Below, in pieces: positions 1 through 7,253 of a stretch of DNA of 9,641 bases. The first letter of the stretch is position 1; each line of letters starts with the position of its first letter. The translations under genes were made by a program, and so were the position numbers. Origin of the DNA: Christiangramia sp. (GTDB lineage: Bacteria > Bacteroidota > Bacteroidia > Flavobacteriales > Flavobacteriaceae); contig JAGXII010000102.1 of NCBI GenBank assembly GCA_024635735.1, positions 1 through 9,641 on the forward strand, in the 5' to 3' direction. Below the pieces are notes generated by a model. The model was not told the DNA's origin and did not search any database. It saw only the letters and a program-made list of their open reading frames with translations.

Positions 1-2301
1 AAGGATGCTCTTAGATTTCTACAAATCGTAGCATTTAAAAACAGTTCAGTAGAAGATAAACTAGAAAATACACTTGCCGAAAATCTTGTAAAAGATTTTT
101 ACACTGCGGCCCATCCATACGGTTTCCTAGCAATCCCTACTTTAAGCGAGGCTGCAAATGTCTATCATACAAATCCTGAAATTTATTATCTGCCAAAACA
201 GGAGGCACTGGGGAAATATAATTCGGTACATGGTGATGATATTTATATGCTGGTTGAAAGGCCTGAAGAAGGATGGAAAGGTTACAAGAGTTTTGGAAAT
301 CCAGATAACGACATAGTTAGCACTTCCGGAATGATAGAAAGATTGCGTAGGGATGAAAAATATAAGCTTGAGGAACCTTCTTATGTGCGGGCAAGAATAT
401 TTGATATGCTTATAGGAGACTGGGACAGGCATCAGGATCAATGGAGATGGACGGAGATTGAGGATGCCGAAGGAAACCATCTTTTTGAACCCATACCGCG
501 GGACCGGGACCAGGTATTTTCAAATTTTGATGGAGCTTTCTTTGGAACACTTAGAGCCTTAACGGGATTCGCAAATCAATTCGCGGTGTATGGCGATGAT
601 ATTAAGGATGTGGAGTGGTTTAATATCGCAGCGATGGGCTTGGATCGCTCCTTACTTCAGAATACCGGAAAAGAAACCTGGCTGGATCAGGCAAAGTACA
701 TCAAAGAACATGTAACCGATGAAGTTATAGAAAAAGCTTTTACAAATCTTCCGAAGGAAACCAGGGGAGAAACCACACAAGAACTAATTGATAATGTAAA
801 AGGAAGAAGAAATAATATAATAGATATTGCTGAACGCTATTACACCCAGCTTTCCAGGCTTGCAATTGTAACTGCTACCGATAAAGATGACTTTCTGGAA
901 GTTGTTCGGCTGGAAGACGGGAACACCAGGGTTACCATTACCCGAAATAAGAATGGTGAAAGAGCTGAAGTTTTAAGCGAAAAAGTCTATAAACAAGATG
1001 ATACTAAAGAAATCTGGATTTATGGGCTGAATGATGCTGATAGGGTTTCAGTAACAGGTAATGGGCCTGGTAATATTTTTGTAAGAATCATAGGCGGGCA
1101 TGATAACGATATTTATTCTATTGAAAATAATAAGAGTCTGAAATTATATGATCATCGTTCTTTGCCTAATATTATTGAGAAAAATGGTGGAGCAAAATTC
1201 AGGTTTACCGATGATTATGAAATAAATACCTACGATAAGGATAAAAAAACCTTTGCCTCGGGTGCTATAATGCCTGATCTGGTTTATAATCCTGATTATG
1301 GTTTTGCCACGAGTCTGGAATTCGTTAAAACCATCAATAAATTTAAAAGGAACCCATTTACCTCTCAACATTCATTTACCGGGAGGTATCATTCTGCTAC
1401 AAATGGCTTTAAATTGGATTATGAAGGGGAGTTTGCAACAATTATTGGAAGATATAATTTATTGATAGGCGCACATCTAACAAGTAATAACTGGAGTCAG
1501 AACTTTTTTGGTTTCGGAAATCAAACTTCAAATGAAGAAGATGATAAGGGCATGGATTACAATAGAGTTGGCCTGAATCGAATTGGGGTCAAAGCAGGAT
1601 TAGTAAATCAAACTCCTTTTGGTAGTTTCTTTGGTTACACCGCAACTTTTGAAAGTATTAAAGTAGACGAAACACAGGATAGATATATAGGAGGAAACTA
1701 TTTCTCTAATAATCCCGATGTTTTTGAAAGAAAATATTTTGCAGGGCTGGACGCCATGTATCGTTATGAAAGTTATGATAATCGAATAAATCCAACTCGC
1801 GGAATGTTGTTTGAACTTAATCTGGGAGGTAAGATCAATACTTCAGAAACTTCTCAGCAATATGGTTATTTCAAGCCATATATAGGTTTTTACAATGCCC
1901 TTACCCGTAACCGCAAACTGGTTTTGAAAACAAGGCTTGATTCGCATATAAATATGGGTAATGAATATGAATTCTATCAGGCGGCTACGCTTGGTGCAGA
2001 TAGTGGCCTTCGCGGATATAGATTTGACAGGTATACCGGAAAAAGTTCTTTTGGAACGGGGGCAGATTTACGCTATAGCTTTAATACATTAAAGACGAGT
2101 TTTTTACCACTTCAAATTGGGATATACACCGGTTACGATGTCGGCCGTGTATGGGCTGAAGGTGAGAACAGTGATATTTGGCATGATAGCTATGGCGGTG
2201 GAATATGGATAAACAGCGCAGATGCCATTCAGGGAAAATTTAGTCTTTTCGCAGGAGGAGAAGGTGCCAGATTTGCATTTGACATTGGTTTAAAATTTTA
2301 A
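1..2301 (+). CDS. Outer-membrane beta-barrel protein with CotH-like motif region and C-terminal Omp85/BamA-like barrel (5' partial)
   Basis: The frame is open from base 1 with no start, so the gene begins upstream; 766 residues are visible (numbered here from base 1). Residues 138-173 carry two acidic motifs, GDWDRH (D140, D142) and IPRDRDQVF (D168, D170). Their order and spacing resemble the catalytic and metal-binding loops of CotH- or HipA-like atypical kinases. A beta-rich segment follows near 330-370 (WIYGLNDAD, then GGHDND). The last roughly 400 residues look like alternating beta strands of an outer-membrane barrel, with LRGYRF at 670-675 matching the Omp85/surface-antigen RGY motif and a terminal Phe typical of the beta-signal recognised by BamA. 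From memory, full-length Bacteroidota homologues are about 1200 residues and often carry an N-terminal calcineurin-like phosphoesterase domain; that part is outside the window, so enzymatic function is not shown here. Location in the outer membrane is well supported; substrate and role are unknown. Confidence 0.8.
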   Translation, partial: KDALRFLQIVAFKNSSVEDKLENTLAENLVKDFYTAAHPYGFLAIPTLSEAANVYHTNPEIYYLPKQEALGKYNSVHGDDIYMLVERPEEGWKGYKSFGNPDNDIVSTSGMIERLRRDEKYKLEEPSYVRARIFDMLIGDWDRHQDQWRWTEIEDAEGNHLFEPIPRDRDQVFSNFDGAFFGTLRALTGFANQFAVYGDDIKDVEWFNIAAMGLDRSLLQNTGKETWLDQAKYIKEHVTDEVIEKAFTNLPKETRGETTQELIDNVKGRRNNIIDIAERYYTQLSRLAIVTATDKDDFLEVVRLEDGNTRVTITRNKNGERAEVLSEKVYKQDDTKEIWIYGLNDADRVSVTGNGPGNIFVRIIGGHDNDIYSIENNKSLKLYDHRSLPNIIEKNGGAKFRFTDDYEINTYDKDKKTFASGAIMPDLVYNPDYGFATSLEFVKTINKFKRNPFTSQHSFTGRYHSATNGFKLDYEGEFATIIGRYNLLIGAHLTSNNWSQNFFGFGNQTSNEEDDKGMDYNRVGLNRIGVKAGLVNQTPFGSFFGYTATFESIKVDETQDRYIGGNYFSNNPDVFERKYFAGLDAMYRYESYDNRINPTRGMLFELNLGGKINTSETSQQYGYFKPYIGFYNALTRNRKLVLKTRLDSHINMGNEYEFYQAATLGADSGLRGYRFDRYTGKSSFGTGADLRYSFNTLKTSFLPLQIGIYTGYDVGRVWAEGENSDIWHDSYGGGIWINSADAIQGKFSLFAGGEGARFAFDIGLKF

Positions 2302-2346
2302 TATTATTAAATTGATTGTACGTAAAGTATCATAATTTAATAAATC

Positions 2347-2426
2347 CGTCATTCTGAACTTGTTTCAGAATCTTAAAATACTATAAATCCTCATTATAAA
2401 ATGAGACCCTGAAATTCAGGGGGACG
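2347..2426. repeat. Double-hairpin intergenic repeat element
   Basis: Two small hairpins stand side by side. The first is an 8-bp stem, ATTCTGAA (2351-2358) with TTCAGAAT (2364-2371). The second is a 7-bp stem, CCCTGAA (2407-2413) with TTCAGGG (2415-2421). The outer ends CGTC and GACG are complementary, and both halves share the TCTGAA/CCTGAA core, so the whole element can also fold end to end with G-U pairs. I recall very similar CGTCATTCTGAACTTG-type elements scattered between genes in many Bacteroidota genomes. It is probably a dispersed palindromic repeat, not a gene; neither hairpin has a following T tract, so it is not a classical terminator. Confidence 0.6.
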
Positions 2427-2480
2427 AGATAACTATTATGACTAAAAACGGATATACCTATTATTAAAACTTATAAAAAG

Positions 2481-2508
2481 AAAGCCCGGTTCAAAACCGG
2501 GCTTTTTT
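2481..2508. terminator. Rho-independent terminator, probably bidirectional
   Basis: A perfect 11-bp stem pairs AAAGCCCGGTT (2481-2491) with AACCGGGCTTT (2495-2505) around a 3-nt loop. On the plus strand it runs into TTTTTT (2503-2508), and on the minus strand into a T-rich stretch (complement of 2471-2483). It sits between two convergent genes, about 20 bp past the stop of the minus-strand channel gene and about 180 bp past the barrel gene, so it can end both transcripts. Confidence 0.9.
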
Positions 2509-2527
2509 AACTTCTGAATCTTAAATG

Positions 2528-3412
2528 TTATTCACTATTAGATTTTCTTATCGAAAGGTTATTGGTGAAATCGATAGTTCTGATAGGGAATGGGATATTA
2601 ACATCATTAGCGTCATAAGCTTTCTTAATTGCAATAATAGCCTTGTTTTGTGCAACCAGAATATCCCTGTTTTTTGTAGCATCTGCCCAAAAGCGAACCA
2701 CATAATTTATTGAACTGTCTCCGAATTCCTGGTACATAAATTCCACTTCTTCATTCCCTCGTTGCGGGAAATTATTCCTTATAGTTTCCAGAGTTAAATC
2801 TCGAACCATCTCAAGATCTGACGCATATGCTACACCACAACTGACAAAAATCCTTGATCTGGGAGTCCGGGAGAAATTTTTAAAAGGCTCTTCGATGATT
2901 TTTCCATTCGGAATAATCACGTAATTATTATCAGATTGTTTTACGGTTATACTTCGCAAATTAATTTCAGTAACCGTTCCGGCGAAACCGTTTGTTTCAA
3001 CCCAGTCCCCAATTTGAAGTTCTGGCAGAAAACTTAAAATAAGACCCGAAAAGGTATTATTTAAAGTACCCTGTAATGCCAGACCGATAGCCAATCCCGC
3101 AACCCCGGCACCTGCAAGTACCGAAGTAAGGATAGTGTTCAAATTTAAAATAGAAAGGGCAAAGAAGAAGCCAATTAGAATGATAATTGCCTTAAGTACT
3201 TTAACAACCATCATTCTAATGGATGCCTGCTTTATTTGCTTTCTAAAAATCCTGTCGAATAAAAGGCCGGCATATTTAGCAATAAAAATAAAGGCGATAA
3301 AAACTATTACCGCCAGTATAAAATTGGGTAACATTGTGATTAAAGAATCCAGCCACCCATTAAGTTTAGTCCAAATACCCTGTATTGATTCCTGAAAGCT
3401 GAAGTCTTTCAT
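2528..3412 (-). CDS. mscS: Small-conductance mechanosensitive channel, MscS family
   Basis: At 294 residues it is close to the length of E. coli MscS. An amphipathic N terminus is followed by predicted membrane segments at about 29-48 (TM1), 72-92 (TM2) and 94-128 (TM3). TM3 is the Gly/Ala-rich pore helix (AGAGVAGLAIGLALQG), which in the family lines a tension-gated heptameric pore in the inner membrane. The cytoplasmic beta domain follows with GDWVE near 135-139 and the IIPN motif at 166-169, then an alpha/beta C-terminal domain. The role inferred from the family is release of solutes on hypo-osmotic shock. The ATG lies 14 nt after the stop of the upstream Dps-like gene, so the two are probably co-transcribed; only a weak GGAAA precedes the start. 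The gene ends about 20 bp before the strong terminator at 2481-2508. Family assignment is secure; ion selectivity cannot be read from sequence. Confidence 0.93.
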   Translation of the reverse strand: MKDFSFQESIQGIWTKLNGWLDSLITMLPNFILAVIVFIAFIFIAKYAGLLFDRIFRKQIKQASIRMMVVKVLKAIIILIGFFFALSILNLNTILTSVLAGAGVAGLAIGLALQGTLNNTFSGLILSFLPELQIGDWVETNGFAGTVTEINLRSITVKQSDNNYVIIPNGKIIEEPFKNFSRTPRSRIFVSCGVAYASDLEMVRDLTLETIRNNFPQRGNEEVEFMYQEFGDSSINYVVRFWADATKNRDILVAQNKAIIAIKKAYDANDVNIPFPIRTIDFTNNLSIRKSNSE

Positions 3413-3426
3413 ATAGTTATTTTCCG

Positions 3427-3924
3427 TTAATTACTTACGGGTTTATAATGTTCTTTGGTTTTCATTTTCCAGGCATCCAACATCCAGCTTGTTTTTTCCA
3501 GTTCTCCTATATATGCTCCAATAAGATCAAGCGTACCTTCATCACTGGCTGCTTCTGCGGTCTTCACAATTTTTCTCATTTGTTTTAATAGAAGTCCATG
3601 ATCATTTAATAGTGTTTCAATCATCTCACTGTCTTCCAGATCAGAGGAAGATTCTTTCAGGTTCGAATTTTTCAGATAATCACTGAAATTACTTACCGGC
3701 TGAAATCTTAAAGTTAAAATTCTTTCAGCAATTTCGTCAACCTTTAATTTGGCTTCATCATATAATTCTTCAAATTTTTCATGGAGATCAAAAAAGTTTT
3801 TACCCATTATATTCCAGTGAAAATTTCGAAGTTTTTGATAATATATATTATAATCCGCAAGAAGAACATTTAGTTCCTCCACGGTATTTTTAGTTTTTTT
3901 AGAATCTAATCCTAAGTAACTCAT
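3427..3924 (-). CDS. dps: Dps-type ferritin-like DNA-protection / iron-storage protein
   Basis: This is a 165-residue all-helical protein of the usual Dps length. The inter-subunit ferroxidase ligands are readable with the classical spacing: H36 (in NFHWN), H48, E52, D63 and E67, in the block NFFDLHEKFEELYDEA and VDEIAERI. Members form 12-subunit shells that oxidise Fe(II) with hydrogen peroxide and store the iron, limiting Fenton damage; many also bind DNA. The N terminus has only a short lysine-bearing tail (SKKTK, 8-12), so DNA binding is uncertain. It is the first gene of a two-gene unit with the mscS-like gene 14 nt downstream. The leader is A/T-rich without a Shine-Dalgarno sequence, and I see no convincing promoter box in the 99 bp upstream. 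Cytoplasmic location and stress or stationary-phase expression are inferred from the family. Confidence 0.93.
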   Translation of the reverse strand: MSYLGLDSKKTKNTVEELNVLLADYNIYYQKLRNFHWNIMGKNFFDLHEKFEELYDEAKLKVDEIAERILTLRFQPVSNFSDYLKNSNLKESSSDLEDSEMIETLLNDHGLLLKQMRKIVKTAEAASDEGTLDLIGAYIGELEKTSWMLDAWKMKTKEHYKPVSN

Positions 3925-4023
3925 AGTTTTTATTTATTGATATGTTTATTTTAATATAAAAATATAATGACTCGATGGTTTTTCCAATCGCCTTCCTGAT
4001 TTTAATAGAAGTTTAACGAGCAT

Positions 4024-4344
4024 TTAATTAATAGAACGCTGTTCCTTTAGGTCTAGTTTTTTCATTAACGCTTTAGAAATTTGGCCACCGGAAATGCCAT
4101 AACCATCAATGAGAATACCCTTTCTTCCGTTAGTAGTGGTAATAGCGTATAATATTGCATTATCATCAGGATTGCTCATTCCTTCAAAACGGAGAACCTT
4201 ATCCACTTCAAATTCCTCAACTCCAAATTTTTCCTTTTTGGATTTCAGTTCAATTTCTTCATCCATAAAATTGAAATCATGCTCATATCCTTCTTCGATT
4301 TTCAATTTATTTATGGCTTGTGATAGTGTACCGTAATCTTTCAT
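4024..4344 (-). CDS. Conserved 106-residue protein of unknown function (often labelled phosphoribosylpyrophosphate synthetase)
   Basis: This is a small, acidic, soluble-looking protein with no signal peptide or membrane segment. Visible conserved-looking blocks are the N-terminal YGTLSQAINKLK (4-15), the central RFEGMSNPDDNAILYAI (52-68) and KGILIDGYG (75-83). I recall similar proteins of about 100 residues across Bacteroidota, frequently named phosphoribosylpyrophosphate synthetase. At this length it cannot hold the two-domain PRPP synthetase fold, and I see no PRPP-binding loop, so that name should not be taken as a function. The start is the ATG preceded by an AT-only leader and a good Bacteroidota promoter (4367-4398). 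It lies between the 46-residue membrane protein and the Dps-like gene, about 100 bp from each, so it is probably a single-gene unit. The function is unknown. Confidence 0.8.
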   Translation of the reverse strand: MKDYGTLSQAINKLKIEEGYEHDFNFMDEEIELKSKKEKFGVEEFEVDKVLRFEGMSNPDDNAILYAITTTNGRKGILIDGYGISGGQISKALMKKLDLKEQRSIN

Positions 4345-4366
4345 ATATATATATTTTAATTCTAAC

Positions 4367-4398
4367 TTAAATTACATGGAAAGCCGCATTTGACCAAA
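4367..4398 (-). promoter_or_regulatory. Bacteroidota-type promoter for the 106-residue protein gene
   Basis: Read on the minus strand, a -33 TTTG (4398-4395) is followed by 20 nt and a -7 box TAATTTAA (4374-4367), which matches TAnnTTTG at five of its six fixed positions (only the final G differs). The ATG at 4344 follows about 22 nt after the -7 box, giving a short AT-rich leader. The call rests on pattern only. Confidence 0.55.
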
Positions 4399-4452
4399 CT
4401 CCCGGGTGTGTTTAGGATAAGTTTAACTCCCGTTTTGAATACCTGAAAAGTC

Positions 4453-4593
4453 TTATTCCTCACCCTTATTTTTCGATTTAAATAATCCTACAGGAATTAT
4501 TAAAAGGAGGAAAAAATACCAGCCAGTAATAATTCCAATAATAGTTATAAGGGCAGCTATTATATAGAACCAATACGATTTTGGAATTTTCAT
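4453..4593 (-). CDS. Small 46-residue membrane protein overlapping the DUF393 gene
   Basis: The ATG at 4593-4591 overlaps the TGA of the upstream DUF393 gene (ATGA, 4593-4590), the usual sign of translational coupling. The 46-residue product has a short N terminus (MKIPKSYW), a hydrophobic stretch from about residue 8 to 38 broken near GIITGWYFF and IIPVG, and a charged tail (KSKNKGEE). It is therefore either one long or two short membrane segments with the tail probably cytoplasmic. It ends in TAA at 4455-4453. I do not recognise a family. Because the DUF393 protein also ends in a hydrophobic helix, the two may act together in the inner membrane; that is inference from position and topology. 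It could be overlooked because of its size. Confidence 0.6.
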   Translation of the reverse strand: MKIPKSYWFYIIAALITIIGIITGWYFFLLLIIPVGLFKSKNKGEE

Positions 4594-5057
4594 AGGGCTA
4601 TAAGGATTAGAATAATAAGGATGCAATAAAAAACCCAGTAATATTTGGGGTTAAGAGGATCTTTACCCACCAGTGCTTTGGTTATCCTGAAATAAAAATG
4701 ACGATTTTTAGCTATATGGTTATAGGCATGATCGCTAATATAGCTGAACCATGAAGCTGAATTATAAAGTTCATGCCAGGCCTTTTTACCGCCATGGCAG
4801 AGGATTCTAAAAGCTGAATCGGGACCGCTGTAAACAGAACCATCGGTTTCTATTAAGCGGCTGGCTTTTTTAAACTCTTTAAGAGGAATATCCGGAAATT
4901 CTTTAGCCGCTTGCTGGTATGTTTTAAATATCACCTCTGGTGATTTCTGCTGCCATCTGGTTTTCCAGAATTTACAAAACCCACATTCTCCATCCCAGAT
5001 TAGGGTGTGTTGGGGAGGAGGATTTTTGGTATATTGTATCTTTTTAAACACAAGCAA
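4590..5057 (-). CDS. DCC-family (DUF393) thiol-disulfide oxidoreductase-like protein
   Basis: A 155-residue protein with the family signature near the N terminus: WDGECGFCKFW, giving D22-x-x-C25-x-x-C28. DCC proteins have a thioredoxin-like fold and a putative redox-active cysteine pair; their substrates are largely unknown. SAFRIL (81-86) fits the second conserved helix, and residues 139-155 form a C-terminal hydrophobic helix that could anchor it in the membrane. The start is unusual: the protein contains no internal Met and no ATG is available. An in-frame TAA (5060-5058) directly precedes a TTG at 5057, and a GTG lies two codons later at 5051, so translation begins at one of these. The stop overlaps the ATG of the 46-residue membrane protein. 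It is divergent from the LacI-family gene with 121 bp between. Family assignment is good, the start uncertain. Confidence 0.85.
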   Translation of the reverse strand: MLVFKKIQYTKNPPPQHTLIWDGECGFCKFWKTRWQQKSPEVIFKTYQQAAKEFPDIPLKEFKKASRLIETDGSVYSGPDSAFRILCHGGKKAWHELYNSASWFSYISDHAYNHIAKNRHFYFRITKALVGKDPLNPKYYWVFYCILIILILIAL

Positions 5058-5123
5058 TTAAATTAGGCTTAATATAAAGGACTTAAAAAATATGAATTCA
5101 TCAAATTCTAAATTAGCTTTTTC

Positions 5124-5154
5124 TTTGTGGCAATTCAGTAATTTTTTAATCTTT
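5124..5154 (+). promoter_or_regulatory. Possible promoter of the lacI-rfbBA unit
   Basis: TTTG (5124-5127), then 19 nt, then TAATCTTT (5147-5154), a partial match to the Bacteroidota -7 consensus TAnnTTTG (four of the six fixed positions). The spacing is right and it lies 24 bp before the ATG of the LacI-family gene. Since rfbB and rfbA follow with no room for their own promoters, it would drive all three. This is a pattern match only. Confidence 0.35.
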
Positions 5155-5178
5155 ATAGATTAATTACGTAGTAAGTAT

Positions 5179-6195
5179 ATGAAAAGTAAGATCACTTTAA
5201 AAGAACTGGCAAAATTGCTGAATGTTTCTGTATCTACAGTTTCCAAAGCATTAAATGATAGTCCTGAAATTAGTCCGAAAACTGCTGAAAGAGTAAAAGA
5301 GTTAGCTGCTCTTCATAAATATAAACCTAATCCTGTAGCTGTAAACCTTAAAAAAAGTAAAACAGGAACGATTGGCGTTGTAATACCTAATATCTCCAAT
5401 AGTTTTTTTGCCAGGGTTCTTTCAGGCATGGAGGCAGAAGCCCAGAAACATGATCTGCAGGTGATTACATATATATCTAATGAATCCCTGGCCCGTGAGC
5501 AACAAATATGCGATCTTCTCACATCTGGTTTTGTTGATGGAGTTTTAATAGCAGTTTCTGAAGAGACTCAGAAGAAGCAAGCCTATGATCATCTTTTTTC
5601 CCTTGTAGATTATGATATTCCGGTTGTTCTTTACGATAGAATTAATGTGAGTCTGCCAGCAGATAAAGTGGGAGTAGATGATGAAACAAGTTTTTTTGAA
5701 GCTACAAATTTCTTCAAATCCAAAGGGCTTGATAGAATTGGACTGGCAACCGCGATTCATCATTTAGGAGTAGGTAAGCTTAGAATTAGAGGATATGAGA
5801 AGGCGATGAAAAAGGATGAAGAATTGAGGCTGGCAACCAGCACCAATCCCAGATCATTAATATCAAAAATAAGAAAACTACTTACTGAAGAAAAAATTGA
5901 AGCCCTATTGTGTACCGATTTTGAAAGTGCCATTATGGCTTCCAGAATTGCCTATGAGGAAGGTATTAAGATACCTGAAGAATTAAAGATTATTGGCTAT
6001 ATGAGTAAAGAAGTTGCAGAATTTCTTACCCCTTCTTTAAGTTATATAGAGCAGCATCCTAAAGAAGTTGGTTCTAAAGCCGTTCAGTTATTGAATAATC
6101 GGCTGGAGGGAAAAAATGAACCGGGTAAATTTGATGAAAATATAATTGCAACAAGCCTTGTACATTTGGAGTCGACAAAGTTTAAAATGAAATAA
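5179..6195 (+). CDS. LacI-family transcriptional regulator
   Basis: This 338-residue protein has the full LacI/PurR architecture. An N-terminal helix-turn-helix (about 6-25, TLKELAKLLNVSVSTVSKAL) is followed by a hinge helix (49-59, YKPNPVAVNLK) that includes the leucine which in PurR and LacI inserts into the minor groove. From about residue 62 (TGTIGVVIPN) onward lies a periplasmic-binding-protein-like effector domain, near full length. The ligand cannot be read. Family members in Bacteroidota usually sit beside catabolic sugar genes. Here the TAA stop is followed at once by the ATG of the rfbB gene, without a single intervening base, so the regulator and the dTDP-sugar enzymes must be transcribed together and are probably translationally coupled. 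That suggests it controls nucleotide-sugar or polysaccharide synthesis, possibly with autoregulation. A partly palindromic TACGTA (5165-5170) lies before its start but is too weak to call an operator. Confidence 0.93.
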   Translation: MKSKITLKELAKLLNVSVSTVSKALNDSPEISPKTAERVKELAALHKYKPNPVAVNLKKSKTGTIGVVIPNISNSFFARVLSGMEAEAQKHDLQVITYISNESLAREQQICDLLTSGFVDGVLIAVSEETQKKQAYDHLFSLVDYDIPVVLYDRINVSLPADKVGVDDETSFFEATNFFKSKGLDRIGLATAIHHLGVGKLRIRGYEKAMKKDEELRLATSTNPRSLISKIRKLLTEEKIEALLCTDFESAIMASRIAYEEGIKIPEELKIIGYMSKEVAEFLTPSLSYIEQHPKEVGSKAVQLLNNRLEGKNEPGKFDENIIATSLVHLESTKFKMK

Positions 6196-7251
6196 ATGCC
6201 ATCGAAATCAATTTTAATTACCGGAGGAGCGGGTTTTATAGGTTCTCATTTAGTTAGGCTATTCATAAAAAGCTATCCTGATTATCATATTTATAATCTG
6301 GATGCCCTTACTTATGCGGGCAATCTTGAAAACCTGAGAGATGTTGAGAAGGCTCCGAATTATACTTTTATCAAAGCTGATATTACTAATCAACATCACT
6401 TAGAAGAACTTTTTCAGAAATTTAAGTTTGAAAATATAATCCATCTTGCCGCTGAATCTCATGTAGACAGATCCATTACTGATCCTTTAGCCTTTGTGAA
6501 GACAAATATTGTAGGTACCTTAAATCTGCTTAACTCTTTTCGTGATTTATGGCGTTCAGACTTTGAAGGACATTTGTTTTATCATATTAGTACAGACGAA
6601 GTCTATGGAAGTTTAGGAGAGGAGGGGCTTTTTACAGAAACCACGCCTTATTCTCCAAATTCTCCTTATTCGGCTTCAAAAGCAAGCTCAGATCATTTTG
6701 TAAGAGCTTATGGTGAAACTTATGATTTGCCTTATATTATTTCCAATTGTTCCAACAATTATGGGCCATTTCAATTTCCAGAAAAACTTATTCCATTGAT
6801 GATCAATAATATAATAGAAGAGAAAAAACTGCCCGTATATGGTGATGGTAAGTATACCAGGGATTGGTTATATGTTGAAGATCACGTTAAGGCGATTGAC
6901 ATGATTTTCCACAATGCGAAACCTGGCGAAACTTATAATATTGGAGGATTGAATGAATGGAAAAATCTGGAGGTTATCAGGTTGCTTTGCCAGATTCTGG
7001 ATCGCAAATTGAATAGGGAGGCAGGAACTTCTGAAAAGCTTATAAATTTTATAAAAGACAGGCCGGGGCATGATCGAAGGTATGCAATAGACTCAGCTAA
7101 ATTGAAATTAGAAATTGGATGGAGTCCAGCTCATGATTTTAAAGAAGGCCTGGAAATTACGGTTCAATGGTACCTGGATAATCAGAAATGGCTCAAACAT
7201 ATAATTTCAGGAGACTATAGAAAATATTATAAAAGTCAATATTCAGAATAA
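6196..7251 (+). CDS. rfbB: dTDP-glucose 4,6-dehydratase
   Basis: At 351 residues this is a short-chain dehydrogenase/reductase of the extended type, with NAD-binding GGAGFIGS at 10-17 (G10xxG13xxG16). The RmlB catalytic triplet is T133-D134-E135 in STDEVYG, with Y158 and K162 as the YxxxK pair (YSASK). Family markers DALTYAGN (36-43) and AAESHVDRSI (85-94) are intact. The reaction is dTDP-glucose to dTDP-4-keto-6-deoxyglucose plus water in the cytoplasm, the second step towards dTDP-rhamnose and other dTDP-deoxysugars. The start ATG abuts the stop of the LacI-family gene, and rfbA begins 2 nt after its own stop. The order, regulator then dehydratase then thymidylyltransferase, makes a compact precursor-supply unit. 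No rmlC or rmlD lies in the window, so the final sugar could be rhamnose or another 6-deoxysugar. The assignment is secure. Confidence 0.97.
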   Translation: MPSKSILITGGAGFIGSHLVRLFIKSYPDYHIYNLDALTYAGNLENLRDVEKAPNYTFIKADITNQHHLEELFQKFKFENIIHLAAESHVDRSITDPLAFVKTNIVGTLNLLNSFRDLWRSDFEGHLFYHISTDEVYGSLGEEGLFTETTPYSPNSPYSASKASSDHFVRAYGETYDLPYIISNCSNNYGPFQFPEKLIPLMINNIIEEKKLPVYGDGKYTRDWLYVEDHVKAIDMIFHNAKPGETYNIGGLNEWKNLEVIRLLCQILDRKLNREAGTSEKLINFIKDRPGHDRRYAIDSAKLKLEIGWSPAHDFKEGLEITVQWYLDNQKWLKHIISGDYRKYYKSQYSE

Positions 7252-7253
7252 TT

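Noticed and set aside
2525..2713. Short plus-strand open frame within the mscS region
   Set aside because: It lies opposite the strongly supported MscS coding frame and its translation shows no recognisable features.
3925..4023. Hairpin CGATTGG/CCATCG and a TTGG...TATATTTT pair upstream of dps
   Set aside because: The hairpin has a bulge and no T tract, so it is not a terminator. The promoter-like boxes are 17 nt apart and lack the final TTTG, so neither is called.
4397..4432. 8-bp direct repeat AACTCCCG at 4397 and 4425
   Set aside because: Only two short copies, no associated palindrome or gene; could be chance.
5161..5174. Possible LacI operator centred on TACGTA before the lacI start
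   Set aside because: The palindrome is only 6 bp perfect, with about 6 of 10 matches per half overall, which is expected often in AT-rich DNA. ATGAATTCAT nearby is also a short palindrome without further support.
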